Of a stretch of DNA of 64,000 nucleotides, positions 34,204 through 46,836 are shown piece by piece. This stretch comes from Atkinsonella hypoxylon (lineage: Eukaryota; Ascomycota; Sordariomycetes; Hypocreales; Clavicipitaceae): the NCBI GenBank assembly GCA_000729835.1, contig JFHB01000112.1, positions 34,224 to 98,223 on the forward strand. The letters run 5' to 3'. Numbering within the stretch: position 1 is the first letter of the stretch; each line of letters begins with the position of its first letter. Position numbers and translations under genes: made by a program. The notes beneath the pieces were generated by a model. It was given only the letters and a program-made list of their open reading frames with translations, did not search any database and was not told where the DNA came from.

Positions 34204-37200
34204 GAAATACCCGGTGGCTATACTGATCGAATACGAGGTCAGTGGAAGATAGCACGAGCGAATGGTGGAAATTCGTGACAAGTTTCATGGCAGGCTTGGA
34301 ATCCGGGTCTCCCTTCACGTTAAGAGAGTGTTACAGGCAGACGTTTGAACCCATCTTGCCCTAACGTAGAGATGTATCGAGTAGAGATTTCCTTGGATAC
34401 TAGGCCGAGCCGTTCTCTAGTGTTTGCTTTCGGGAATCTATTTCTTGTCAATCATGTCCGAAGAGTGGCGACAGGAGCGCCCAGCTCTCCGGGACATTGA
34501 TCAGTACTCCATTTGTTGGCGAGGACGAGTACGGTGAGGAAAGGTTGCTTCTCTTCTGTCCCGGACCTATCTTGTCAAGCTATAACTATAGCTATCTATT
34601 TGCCTGCACAACAGCAACAACAGTAGGGCGTTAATTATTGCAGCCTTGCGTGTAGTGTAGCTGCATTGCAAGCACAACGAATTTGATATTCATTTTCCTA
34701 TAATCGCTACAATAATTATATTATCACTAGAGGTATTTTTTTTTATATTCATTTACTTGTTATAACGTTGTCTTATTGTGAACGTAAAACTAAGATAAAC
34801 CACCAACTAGCGCAAAAAGAAACCTTTAGAGTACTTTTGTGTGTAGAGCACACTAAACGTGATCCTGCTAGTTTTGGCTAGATCCCACTGGGATAAAGCA
34901 AGCTAACTATTCCGTAGGTTCCCTTGCTATACAGGGTCTTATCCTGGTCCCCTGCTAATACCCTTGCTTGCAACAGTCCCTTGTGGCCTACCAGCTTCTA
35001 TCCTACCCTTGTCTCCTACAACATAGGCACTAGGTTCTATTGTGCTGTTGAAGCTGATGTTGCTTGTCACTTGTTGTGAAGTTGATGCTGTGTTGCTGGT
35101 GTTGTTGTTGAGACTACTGGTGTTTGTTTGTACCTATACTGTTGGCATCGCACATTTTGTCCTCCAAGCTCATCCTCGTGCTCGTCCCCACCAGTTCATC
35201 ATCCAGACTGAACTGCCTTGTACGGTGCACAACAGTACATCAGCATGCACATGTACGCTGCATCCCCGATATCCCCGATCCGATCTTCATCACATGACCC
35301 ACGTGAACCGGAGCTGAACGATTCCGGAACCTCATGCGATATTACTTACATCCGGCGCGGAGACTTGACTACCTAGCCTTGTGGCGAACGGTTTGTTTCA
35401 CACGGACGCTGAGGGACCCCTGCTACGTCAGATGGGCCGATCAACATTATTAATAAGGCGGAGTTTCGGAGTAGTGAACTAGTTTGTGGTCGTCGAAAAG
35501 CGAAAGGGGGGCCCCTGGGAAGCGTCGCTATGGCTCTGCATGGGAAATGTGCACATAGAGGAAGGCATCCAGGATGTTGCTTACCCAGATTCGCGTAATA
35601 TCACAGGCTTGTATTGTAGGCTCTGATGATCTTGATCACGCATACCTAGGTAGGTATAGACCCCTTGGTTAGTATGTCTGTGGCGAGGCTGTTGAGCCGT
35701 CTTACAGTTGATGACCATGGCAGCTAAGTGCCCAAGCTGCTGATCTTCATATACCCGAATCGCCATGTATTTTGCCAGTATAATCAAGTACCGCAAGCCC
35801 ATCCAACCTTTGGTGGATGACGATGCCTGCCGGTGCGCAGGTAAAGGCATGTCTCACCGACACCAAGAGATATCCAGTACATACATATACACATACATAC
35901 ATACATACATACATACATACATACATACATACATACATACATACATACATACATACATACACATTACATACATACATACATACATTACATACATACATAC
36001 ACATTACATACATACATACACATTACATACATACATACACATTACATACATACATACACATTACATACATACATACACATTACATACATACATACACATT
36101 ACATACACATTACATACATACATACACATTACATACATACATACACATTACATACGACCGTCAATCAAAGACCCAAATCCCTCGACGTTCCCCGACTCCA
36201 ATGCCCAACATGTCCACCGCCACACTTTCGGCCGCGCGTTCCCGCCATCTACGCATCAAAATCACGAAAGAAAAGTCCTCCAGTCGCTGCAAAGCCTTTT
36301 CCGAAACAAATTGCATGTGATGTGCCTGGTCCCTGTCCAAGCACACAGACAGCGGGAATATATCAATCCAGGGCAGTTGGTTCCTCGTCAAGTAGAATGC
36401 CGACCATGGATTGCTGCGCTCTGACCCCAGCCAGCCGCGGATGGTTCGGACTGACTGACCTGGTGAACGGATGACATTACCCACGCTCTCTCCCCAGCAA
36501 CTGTCGTCACTCTCCATCAAATCCAGTCGGACAGACCATCTCCTGTCGGAAGCTGCTTATGCTGCGACCGAGGCGTTCTTGAGATGAAGCCGTCGTCTCC
36601 ATCTTCCTAAAACACCTTCAGCGGCGTAGACTCGCTCAAACGCCGTCGTGGTTCTAAGACATGATGAACCTACTCTGTTGCCAAACGAATTACCGCCCGG
36701 TCTACATCGTGCACAACGGAGCAATTTTCAAGATATACATGCCTTATACAAAGTGGAGTAGATCTACCTTCCTTCCGTACCTGACCAGTCTCCGCGGCAC
36801 AATCGTTGTGAAGCAACAGTGAAATTTTGCCCTTGCCGAATGTGCACCACAGAGCAGGAATGTCAAACCTTGTTGGAGCCTACTTATATCGCAAGGTGTG
36901 TATGGCAGTTTCTCAGACATCCTCACAGCCATTCTCAACTGGAGCCGGAAGTCTCACCTAGCGAATAGAATCGTTCCAAGGGCTGAAATCTACAACTCTA
37001 CCGTCTCAACTTTGACCGGCGGATCTGAGGGACAGAATCTCTGGGAGTTCTGCTTCCCCAGAAGTGACATGCTTGGCGGGCCAGTGATGTTTGTGAGTCA
37101 TGACTGTACGTACGATGGATTCAGATATTTGGTCAATGGAGGAAATTCAAGTGAGATGCATGCCTCGGATCTGAATGGAACACGTCTCAGTTCCCACGTA

Positions 37201-37974
37201 TGACTATAAGCGTGCAACCAGGATACGTCCTCACTTGAATCCATGCATTTCGCATAGAAGCGCTCCAACATCTTTACTTGTACTTAGGTCCCAATCTCCT
37301 GTGCCAGATAGGCTTAGGATCACTCTTTATAAGCCTATTGTTATAACTAGATATTAGCTACGTCTATTTCAATATATTTCATGCCATATCATTATGTTTC
37401 TATGTATCTGGTCATGGCTGGTGTCCACAAGCCCAAGTCAAGGTTCTAAACTTTCTTTCTCTCTTAACGCCTTACTTTGCTTTCCAGAAACTTCCAGGCC
37501 GTCAAAAACTTCTTTGTGTTCAAGTGGCCTAGACAGACATGTATATATGTATTGTCAGATTGCAAACTGCTTGAATCAAATAATACAGTCCTGTCATAAG
37601 TCCACCATGAGAATCACAACGGTCATGATATGGGGCAGCCCCCGTCATCAGGTCGGTGGCCATTACAAATTTCCATTTAGACCATCCATTTCAATACTGC
37701 TATTGCGGCAGCAGACAACGGTAAATTTATGTGAAGAGATGCACTCCCTACTCACACTCATGAACTCCACCATTCGCTGAAAACTCAACACGCTTTCCGG
37801 CGCGGGTATCTTGTCTAATGCACCTGTAACCAATGCCAAAAACGCCTTGAATAGCACATGCTCCTCCATAGTCGTCACCCATACTGATGCTGTCCCCAAA
37901 CCTGTTGTAAAAATCAAATTACCGCCATGCTTGTTTTCACGTCCATGCCCATCTCTACTCCATGTGTCAAAATT
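34204..37974. other. Gene-poor 3.8 kb with large TACA microsatellite
   Basis: No gene is supported. Between 34600 and 35050 the sequence is AT-rich with recurring CCTTGC/CTTGC and GCTAT words, perhaps a decayed repeat. It contains a compound (CATA)n array at 35879-36153 and a palindromic TACCTAGGTA (35643-35652). Some ORFs of about 100-120 codons around 36.2-37.2 kb were examined and not accepted. Confidence 0.55.
35879..36153 (+). repeat. Compound TACA microsatellite with 19-bp higher-order repeat
   Basis: About 275 bp of ACAT/CATA repeats. The first 80 bp are pure tetranucleotide. The remainder is a higher-order array in which three CATA units are punctuated by CATT, giving a 19-bp unit repeated about eight to ten times, with one shortened unit near 36100. 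It is open in several frames (Tyr-Ile-His-Thr repeats), which is a by-product of the repeat. Confidence 0.92.
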
Positions 37975-40397
37975 TCACTCCGGGTTCAAAAGCATCCCGA
38001 CGTCGTTCAGATGCACGCTACTTATCTCCGTCTGTGGCGCACCACGGTCTATCCAACCCCATCCGGCGCCCCAAGTCGGTAGCGGTTGTTGTTGTTGTTG
38101 TTGTTGCGGGACACCGCTCGGTGATGCCGACTCTGCATCTGATGACACATCAGATCCGCGATGGCGCAACGCGACTTCGCGAGACCCGTCGCTACTGTTT
38201 CTCGCTCTTCTACCTCGTCTCCAAAGCTTTGTTCGCTGTTGGAGCGTACTCCCCTTCATGAGCTCAGGAGAAGTCGTGATACCGACCCGAGATGATCGGT
38301 TCTTGCTGAAATGTCCATTGTGAACACGTGGGTACGCGAAGCCAGCGGGTTGTCCGCCGCGAAAAACATTCCAGCTTCGCAAACGAGGAGATCCAAGGCT
38401 GATGCTTCCGTTACAGCCGGCGTTGTAGCTTGTGCGTGATTCACCTGACAGTTCCTCAAGCGTAACGCCTTTGGTCTCCGGTAACAAAAGTGACACCAAT
38501 GTGCCCAAGAGCATGAAAAGTGCAAACAGTTGAAGAAGTCGGTCAAGATGCCTTGAACAGACATTTCCAACACAACCTTCGACCTTTTGTTCTTTCAAAA
38601 GTGGGATGCTAATAACTTGAGCAATGATAGCTCCAATTTTCCCCGAAGCTGCCGAAACACCATGTCCAGTTGACCGGTACCGAGTCGGAAAGCATTCACC
38701 TGGGACCACAAATGTGGTGGTATTTGGCCCGGCATTGAAAATATATTGCCCAATGATGTATAAAGCTAGCACTGCGCCCTCGCTCAAGTGGTGAAGCCTG
38801 AATCCGAGGACGCTGAACACAATAGTAAGTAGCAAGAAGCCGAAGATCTGGAGTGGCTTACGTCCAATGGTGTCGATAGTAAATACAGCCGTCCAGTATC
38901 CAGGCAGGGAACCTGCGGCAGTGAGAACAATCATGCCAACCGCGTTGTTCCACAATTTATGATACATATCATGACCACTACCGTAGCCAATAGCATGGAA
39001 TACAATGTCTTGGTTAAGACCCAGGCCATAAAATGCAAGATCCTATGCTCAATTAGCTCTGGGCTTAGCGGAATGACAGAAAATATCCATGATAAGTCTT
39101 TGCATACGTACTAAGAAGAACCAGGACATTGTTGTCCCAATCAAGACCTTGAAATTACCCCACTCTCTAAAATAAGCAAAGACATCGGCCCATGATGCCT
39201 TTGGAAGATCCAGCGAAGTCTCCGAAACTTTGGATCGGGAGTGCTGGCGGCTGTCAATGTCACTGTTCGACTTACTTGATACGTAGGCTTTGATGTCGGC
39301 GTCGGCTTTTTCGACATCGTGCTGCACATCAAAAGTGTATCTTGGGGTCTCTGGAATGGTAATTCGGTAGTACAATGCAAGGCATGCAGGAACAGCGCCG
39401 ACGCCGACAATAATTCTCCAAGCACGGTCAGCAGCTACTTGGCATGCCATGTCGCAGTATTGCTCGCTTGGGACATTGATAAAGGATGACTTGAAGGCCA
39501 CGGTTGTGATCAGCGCTACAATGGCAGCCATGAGTTGGCCCAAACCTTGCATTGAGAAGACAGCCGATATCATGGCACCACGCCATCGAGTGGGAGCGAA
39601 TTCCGAAGTGATTACGCTGGATAGAGGGTAATCGCCTCCTATGCCGATGCCCTAGTGTCTGTTTAGTTGGAGTCGCTCGTGCGACACATATCGCCACCTA
39701 GTTTGAACTCGCATACCATGAGTACTCGCCAGAATATCAAAAGGCCAGCTGAAGTAATAGACGGACTCGAAGATACCAAGGCACAGCTGAAAGTTCCGAA
39801 GATGATGATGGCCAGTTCGATACCATACATTCGTCGACGACCCAAGGCACTACATGTCACAGTTGTCAGAAGCTAAAGCAACATACATGACTCCAATTAA
39901 CATACTCTGCAAGTCGACCGAAAAGGATCATGCCGACGATTATACCAGCACTCGTTGACGCTTTCAGTGCCTGATTGACCGTGTCTGGCAAAACGCCCTT
40001 GTTTGCTCCGAAGCCACTGGTGGCATCATCTCCAGCCCAGAATACCATACCAAGCAACGTTGTTATAAGATTGATTGAGAAAATGTCATATGAGTCGAGA
40101 AGAAAGCCCACACCAGCGACTAGGATAGCCCGTATATCTGAGACGAGGATTAGTTTAGTTCACATTTTCGTCAGAATAATATCCAGCACAGGAAGAGATC
40201 TAGTAGACCAACGTACGGTGCAGACCTAGTGGCACCTTGTCTATTTCGGACAGGGCCAATCTCCGGCGAAGATTGGGATCTGATATATGAGAATAGTCAT
40301 TGTAGTAGTTATGGAATGCCCTAGTTATCCCGAATAGACTATCACGGCGAGGAACTTTCATGGCGGGAAGCATCCCGTCCGTCGAAACAGCAGCCAT
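37975..40397 (-). CDS. PHO84-type phosphate:H+ symporter (MFS) with long C-terminal tail
   Basis: Plasma-membrane MFS transporter of the PHS family (PHO84-like), importing inorganic phosphate with protons. Five exons: 40397-40217, 40137-39906, 39849-39717, 39651-39112, 39042-37975, giving 717 aa. Family motifs: GVGFLLDSYDIFSINL (helix 1), GRLADALGRRRMYGIEL across intron 2 (the MFS G-x-x-x-D-x-x-G-R-R/K loop), GIGIGGDYPLSS (the PHO84 signature, at the start of exon 4), IPETPRYTFDV before the central loop, GPNTTTFVVPGECFPTRYRSTGHG, and LLPETKGVTLEELSGE after helix 12. Known relatives end within about 30 residues of that last motif; here about 150 residues follow, basic and Ser-rich with seven consecutive Gln (codons in 38085-38106). 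The tail stays in frame, so it is probably real, but an unrecognised intron or earlier stop in other strains is possible. Confidence 0.92.
38085..38106 (-). repeat. CAA/CAG trinucleotide repeat (poly-Gln)
   Basis: About seven CAA codons on the coding strand, within the C-terminal tail of the phosphate transporter. A variable-length site is likely. Confidence 0.85.
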
Positions 40398-43300
40398 GGT
40401 ACCAAGGTCGAAGACACATCAACGACAGAGGCTGCTGGGCTTAGGGTGAAGGCATGGGGTACGGGCCGGAAAGCATTCAGGGCAAAGGGGAAAAAATATC
40501 CAAGGCAGACTAGAAAGAGGGCTTCCTGGTCCATTCAATGGCGGGTTCGTCCAGGCTCAGGGCGCTGAGCTTAAATCCAATGGAAGCTAGAGAAAGAAGA
40601 AACCAGGAGGAAAACCAATCAACAATTCGGCAGTGGGGAAGATGAACCCGCAAGAATGCCAAAGATGGTTTGAATTGGGACACGGGCTTTGAAAGTAAAA
40701 GTTAAGTAATCTTCTCTGGTAATGATAGAAATGTTGAAAAGTTCAGCTGCAAAGACGGAGATTTGCGAGATGGGATGCTGAAGGGGCAGGGCGGGCCTCA
40801 ATCCGTCGGAGCCGAAAGGCACGATGGTGATAGTGGTGATTGCCAGAAGTTATTCGATGTTACTCGGTTCCCGTGTCGACGATCACATTCGACGGCCCAA
40901 TCATCTAGTCCAAGGACAAGCGGCCTGGAAAGGAAGGGGGTTGACGAGGGATATGAAGAAACCGTTGGTGAGAAGCAGTAGCAGAGGAGAGTGGAGGGCG
41001 TCGTGTATGACTGAGAATAAGTCCGAAAGTTGGGAAAGAGTCTGGGCTGGGCAGAGAACGTTTGGGGATGCGCATCCAACCAAGCGAGACAGCGGCATAA
41101 CTATTAGACTTCCGTGCGTGGGCGACGACTCTAAAGAGTGGGACGCAGTGGGACGCCGAAGATGGAATGAATCGAATGGCAAATGCAGCGAAGAAAAGGA
41201 AGGCGCGGCGAAAGAAATAGGGTTATCGGCAATAGCAGGCACGGAGTACCTCCTCGGGTTCGACGGTATAAACCACGTAAAATTGCGCTAAACGATACAT
41301 GCAGTACAAGCCAGACGCCTCAACTTGCTTGGCTCGGCGTGGGATGGATGTATGCATGGATGTATAGCCTAATACCACGCGGGTGAAAACAAGAGATGAA
41401 CGAGTCTTATCCGCAAGAGACTGTCAGCGAATGGCTTATCAACTTTATGCTTGCAAGAGAGGCTATTACATGGAGCTAGAAGCATCGATCAGCAAGTTAT
41501 CGATGTAGTTTTCGTCGAAATCGGCCATCAAATGCGAGATTGTTTGAGACATAATTGATCCTTCTTTTCACCCACATGCCGTTGTTACTCCGTACCTAGA
41601 GATGGTATGATTTAGGTGCCTAGGTACAGTATAAAAGCGTAGGACCGCCCTAAGGTTGCAGTACCCGTAGTGAAATCTGTCCCGGGCGTGCTTGCCTCGC
41701 CCAGAGCGGGGATAGGGCGACAAATCATCATAGTGGCGGCGTCTGACTCTTTCCTTTCCTTTTCTTTTTCTTCTCTCCTTCTCCGTCTCTCATGCCCGCA
41801 ATTCTGTTTGACGTGTACGGAGTATAGTACGGAGTGTTACAGTACGACACCATTATCTCAAATTGTCATGCGCTGACGGACATAGACCCTTGCGGTCTTT
41901 AACAGAAACCAAATAGCGTGCTCGAACCGGACACGGCCAGAACGGTGGGTGAATGAATGGCCAGCCGAAGCGAGAAGTCCAGAACAAGGAGGTCTGTTTT
42001 AACATCAGGAAAAAAAAACGAGATGATGAAGAACCTGGTCTGCTGGATGGCGAGCTTCGGTGTTTCCTATTCTGCACTAAGCCGAGCACATTTAATAGTA
42101 GTCTTGGCTGCGCCACCAAACAATCTAACCCTAGACAAACAGTCGAGAGTGAGACGAGAGCAAATGGGACAGCAGAATTCGCATCAAGGACATGGATGGG
42201 TTGAAAGGGGTGTCATACATACGGAGCACATATTACATACATACACAAATGAGGACGTGTGCTTTGGCTCCGGGATCTGATCTGTGTTCGGACCGGCTGC
42301 CTGGAACAGTATGTATGTACGTAATGGCTTCTCCCTCTTCTCCCTCTCGTCACGGGCAGCCTGACATTTGCATGGTGACTAATGCTACTACATTACTAGG
42401 AGCGGGTGAGAGTACTCTGTGATTTTCTTTTCTTGGTACTGATAAGCACAACCAAGGCGTCATGGACAAGGGTAAAGGCCAGAGCCGAGACAGGCTAGAC
42501 GACGAAACATGAATCAGCTGGGAATGAGGGTGCGAGGGTGTGAGAGCACTGGGTACGAAGGAACAAGCTGTACTCCGTACTGGCGCCGACGCTGCAGCTG
42601 TCAGCATTCAGCAGCCCAACCCCTGCCAGCCTTTGCCACTCTGTGTCTACAGAGACATAGACACAAGAGTAGGCTGGTGAAAGATCTTAAATGGTAGGGA
42701 CGAAGACAGCCAGAAGACGCTTTGAGCATAGTTCAGGCTGTGTGTAATACGCAGTGGGCGGAAATGATTGTCGAATAGCGTTTGCCGGCAACATGTGCAC
42801 AATTTCGAACCAAGCATGCTTATCTTCTTCTGGACGACATTGGCCGACGGCCGCGAGAGCGGGCGCGATAGAAGGTCTCACTCGGTAATACCGCTGGGTA
42901 GTCTATGGCATGGCCTTGTCTTTTCCAAGTCTGCAGACAGGCATTCCCGGCTATGGTGGCTGCTCGGCTCTAGCTGAATTTTGCTTGCTCATGTCCAGCC
43001 CGGCTGGTGGCGTGACGCAAGATTAAGAGAAAGGGACATCTCACGCATCTCTTCAATGTCTTGACACTTTGATTGGTTCAGGATACATATTCATCGCGTG
43101 CCGGCCACGTTCATTTCACACCGTGCGGCTTATTCATAGTGTTGTTTGCTGAACGATCAGACGACAGCTATCAGTCAGTCGGCGCGGCATACAGTTGCAC
43201 TTGTAATACTTGCATCACCCAACAGTTGCAAACTGCTGCCCTCAGGCTGATGCGAAACACTTGGGTATTCTTGATCTGGCGCAATTATGTCTCGGCTCGC

Positions 43301-45056
43301 GCGATACCAGGACTCGGGCAGGACTGGACGGGGCGGGGCCGACAACAGGGATCACCACTTTTTACATTCTTCTGGTCGCCCTTCCAGAACAATCAAGGGC
43401 TCCGGTCTATCGAATCATGTTCCTTACTCGGCACAACGAGCCCACGGATCCGTTTATTAAACTCAAGAGCTGGGCTGGAGCGCCAAGCTCGCTCGCAACC
43501 TCACTGACCCACTGTCACCCAGACTGACCGAATCGAGACCGAGGGCTGCCAACTGTCGGCGCTCTTCTCGCGGAAACTTACATTGAAGCTTTATAAATAA
43601 CTGGCTTCTATACCAATCCACCCGATTACCTGTGCTGCTGCGTACATGGGTTTCTCTTGTCCAAGCCAGGCGCCTACTTAAGCTTGGACATGATATCTCC
43701 AGGCACTACTCATAAACCGAGTGATGCTGCAAAGTTGTGTTTCTTGACACTTCTAACAGCTAATTGAGACACCGCGTTGCAACGAAGCAAATAACAGATG
43801 GACATATTTCCCACCAAATTGTTCCTGTTTCGCGTAAGCGCGACGATTGAGGCACCTACCTCTAGTACCTACATATCTACCCACCTTGATACCCCCTTGG
43901 TAGGGTAGACATAGCAGACTTAGGTCCAAGGTCAGATGACCTACTTCCTCAACGCCATTATTACCTGAAGACATGTGTTTCCGTAAGAAACAATCAAGGG
44001 CTCCATTTCTACTTCGCTCCTCTACAGCACAATCTTCAAAGCGCTCTGCACAAAATCCCTGCTAACTTGAGTTCGGGAGGAGTCTTACCCGTTGTGTTCA
44101 CAAACAAACCTCCACCCCTGGTCAATACTACACACTAGGACCAAAACTGCGCCGTATCTTTCCCCGTTTAGCCAGAAATACTCAGGGTGACCTGCATCTT
44201 GGGTGCCGAAGTAGCTTCAATCATGTATCGGCAATGATTTCCGCCAGTTAGAATCGCCATCTTAGGTACTTTACATCACATCAGAACATAAGTCTACGGA
44301 GTAAAGTACTGGATTGGCTCAGATACAGTAAACAACGTAGGCATCCTTATAGGATCCCTGTAAATCATCAAATAGCAGTTGCCACTGTAAACCAATGTCT
44401 ACGGCAACAAGGCCAAGGGGGTCTGTGAGTCAAGATACCCGTTCGGGGTCACTCCGGTACCAAGAAGTAACCGTGTCCCGCCCCCTTTCCACCCATGCTT
44501 TTATGGAAGCGCTTACTCGTCCTCGGATGCCTTTTTTCACGTTTCCGTACCAGGACGCGGCAGCACAGCCTCGTTACGCGATTTGAAAGTGTGCGCTCGT
44601 CCTTGTCAGGATGGCCCGATCAGATGCTGTATACCCTGCCTTGAGGGCATTTGTCCTTTCTTTTTTTTTTCTCACCATGGTTATTTTTCCATTGCTACTT
44701 ACTGTATTCGTCATGCCAATAGTGCGATCGAGTCATGGCCGCTTGGGCTGTGCAGGGGATCAAGCTTGCAAATGTTGAGATTGAATGTGAGCGAATGAGC
44801 CGGTTCTGGTGGGCTTAATGCATGTATTTATGCTAAATGTGCGTTTCCTCGTCAAAAGGTATCCTTTATCCGGTTCTAGCCATTCGTTGAGCTCCTATCT
44901 ACGGAACCATGTACGGAATAGACCTTATCCTAGCGATGAAATAAATGAGAGAATATGTGAAAGAAAAATGCAGAAGAAATGTCGCCAAGAACTATCTTTT
45001 TTTTTGTTTTGTGGATCGAGAACAGGCCTGATTGCAGCATCCGGCACACTCGCTAG
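40398..45056. other. Intergenic 4.7 kb, possible short inverted-repeat element
   Basis: No gene is supported in this, the largest gap. The left end is the phosphate-transporter promoter. It holds four TACGGAGTA-type motifs (41586, 41816, 42571, 44295), two of which bound a 239-bp segment in inverted orientation (41586-41824). ORFs of up to 155 codons here overlap on both strands and have no domain features. Confidence 0.55.
41586..41824. other. Candidate 239-bp segment bounded by inverted TACTCCGTAC / GTACGGAGTA
   Basis: The left end reads TACTCCGTAC and the right end GTACGGAGTA, perfect inverted copies. Read as TA + CTCCGTAC ... GTACGGAG + TA, the ends fit a minute element with 8-bp terminal inverted repeats and a TA target duplication, as for Tc1/mariner-type MITEs. 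The motif also occurs singly elsewhere, so a chance pairing of two binding sites is equally possible. No coding capacity is seen. Confidence 0.3.
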
Positions 45057-46836
45057 TTACCATGCCGTGATATCCTCTATTTCAGCCTCTCCAAACGTGC
45101 TAGATTTGATCAACTTGCCCACTCCCGTTTCTTCCGGCGCTGTTCCTTCCTTACTCATGATGTCAGGGAGGACTTCCTTTAAAAATGCCAGTATATACTT
45201 GTTCACCTGCTCAAACTGTAAAAGAAAGGCATCGTGGCCCTCGGGACTGTCGATGCGTTCCAAGCGCGCATTTTTGATGTGCTGTGCTATTTCCTCCTGC
45301 TCAGCAAAGGTGAAAAGGCCGTCACTCTCGATGCCCAATACCAATGCAGGCTGCTCGATCAGTGCCAGAGCTTCTGCAATGGTATCTGCTCGTCCTCTTG
45401 AAACGTCATGAGTATCGAGCTTGCGCGTCATGGCGATGTAACAGTTGCTGTCGAATCGCTTGACAAATTTGGTTCCCTGGTATCGCAGGTACGATTGGGC
45501 TGAAAAGTGGCCCGATTTCGGCAGTGACATCTCTTCGACAGCGAGGCTTCCGCCATTTTTGGCTGCTTCGCTAGTCCTTGTGGGCTTTTGTGGCCCGTGG
45601 AACTGTGGATCAGGAACATTGGGAGTAACAGCGGATGTCGAGGATGTCGCCTGAATGCTAGATCCACTGTCCTGTCGTGAGATACTTGTACGCTTGATAT
45701 TATGTCCGTCATTGTGAATGTGGAAGTTGGCTTCAGAGGGCGTGCTCGGCCGCGGCCTTTCACTCATTGTCTGTATCTTGGACGGATCAGGCGTGTTGCG
45801 GCCGAACCGTGATTCAAAAGAGTTGCGGCTTCGATATGTAAGCAATGCGGCCATGCGGGCAGCGCCTAGACCTGTGGCTGGCGGTTCGTCGAAAGAATAA
45901 TAGCCGTCGTCGTACTTAGGGTCGGCGTATATGCTTTGTCGTTGTGCTTCACCCCAACTAATCCCCCATGCTGAGTGTCGACTCGAGGTCGCGATCGGTA
46001 CGATGCATCGGATGTAGTCCTTGCCTAGGTAAGCCCATTCTAGAACGAACATACCCCCCAGTGAGCCTCCAATTACTGTTGCGACCTGCTTTACGCCTAG
46101 CTCGTCCAGTAGCAGCTTGTGGAGGCTAAACAGAAGTTAGTTTAATGCTACATTATCAAGGAGCCTTGGAAGGGTCTTTTTCTTTGCGCCGGTAAGAAGA
46201 TCGCTATGGTTGATACTCACTTCACATCGTCTCGAATGGTCGTCAGAGGGAATTCGGGACCATAACGACCATTTGATGGATCTCCATCCCTAGCAGTAAC
46301 TGGACTAGCAGTACCGTATGGGCTGCCTAGACTGTTCATGCATACGACGAAGAACCTCGATGTGTCAAATACGCGCCCCGGGCCACCGAGTAATGGCCCC
46401 CACCAGTCGCTCACGTCGGCGCTTCCTGTAAGAGCATGGCAAATGACCATGGCGTTTGTCCCGTCATCATTGAGCTTGCCGCGTGTGGTGTATGCAACGG
46501 GCACATTGTAGATGGTGATGCCCGATTCCAGGGTAAACTCGGGGATAATCGCTATTAACTGATCTGGAATCAAGGCGGCGAACGGATTCTCGGGTTGTGA
46601 TTGCTTTCTTTCTTGCAGGTATTCAGTCACCATTCTTTCTGTACAAGATGATGCAGAAAAGGTATGGAGGGGTAGCGGGAATCGGGTAGTTGTAAGCTTG
46701 CCCAGACATGTTGGAGAAGCAACGATGATGGGAAAGAAGATATATACACAGTGAATGGATCGAACAGAGTGGATGAGAGAGATAACCGACCGTATTTGAC
46801 CTGCGAGCTGCCATTGACGAGACCTCCTTGAGTCAT
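45057..46836 (-). CDS. MET2: Homoserine O-acetyltransferase
   Basis: First committed enzyme of methionine synthesis: transfers acetyl from acetyl-CoA to homoserine. Three exons: 46836-46791 (46 nt), 46638-46221, 46125-45057, giving 510 aa. An alpha/beta-hydrolase fold enzyme: CHALTGSADVSDWWGPLLGGPG near residue 80 forms the oxyanion region, the nucleophile elbow is GGSLGGM with S176, the catalytic Asp is D423 in GIESDGLFTF, and the His is H452 in SPEGHDAFL. Between LTYRSRNSFESRFGR and the Leu/Tyr-rich QSYLRYQGTKFVKRFD lies a Ser/Thr-rich insert of about 95 residues, as usual in fungal MET2. The first exon (MTQGGLVNGSSQVKY) is the least certain part: its donor reads GTCGGT. The alternative start is the ATG of MVTEYLQ at 46633. 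The promoter is shared with THO2 and carries a TCACGTG sulfur-regulon-like site. Confidence 0.95.

Noticed and set aside
35879..36153. Possible CRISPR-like array from the regular repeats
   Set aside because: The units are contiguous, with no unique spacers, and the organism is a fungus. It is a microsatellite.
35765..36424. ORF of 219 codons with Tyr-Ile-His-Thr repeats
   Set aside because: It is the translation of the TACA microsatellite plus chance flanks, and it is open in more than one frame.
36161..36520. Minus-strand ORF of 119 codons with a protein-like middle part
   Set aside because: Its composition is plausible but it has no recognisable domain, no convincing exons around it, and the opposite strand is open too. 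It could be a gene remnant.
40824..41291. Overlapping plus- and minus-strand ORFs of 155 and 113 codons upstream of the phosphate transporter
   Set aside because: They have no family features and lie in the expected promoter and leader of the transporter.
44809..45411. A 200-codon plus-strand ORF
   Set aside because: Its right half lies antisense to the MET2 C-terminal exon, whose identity is certain, so it is a shadow.
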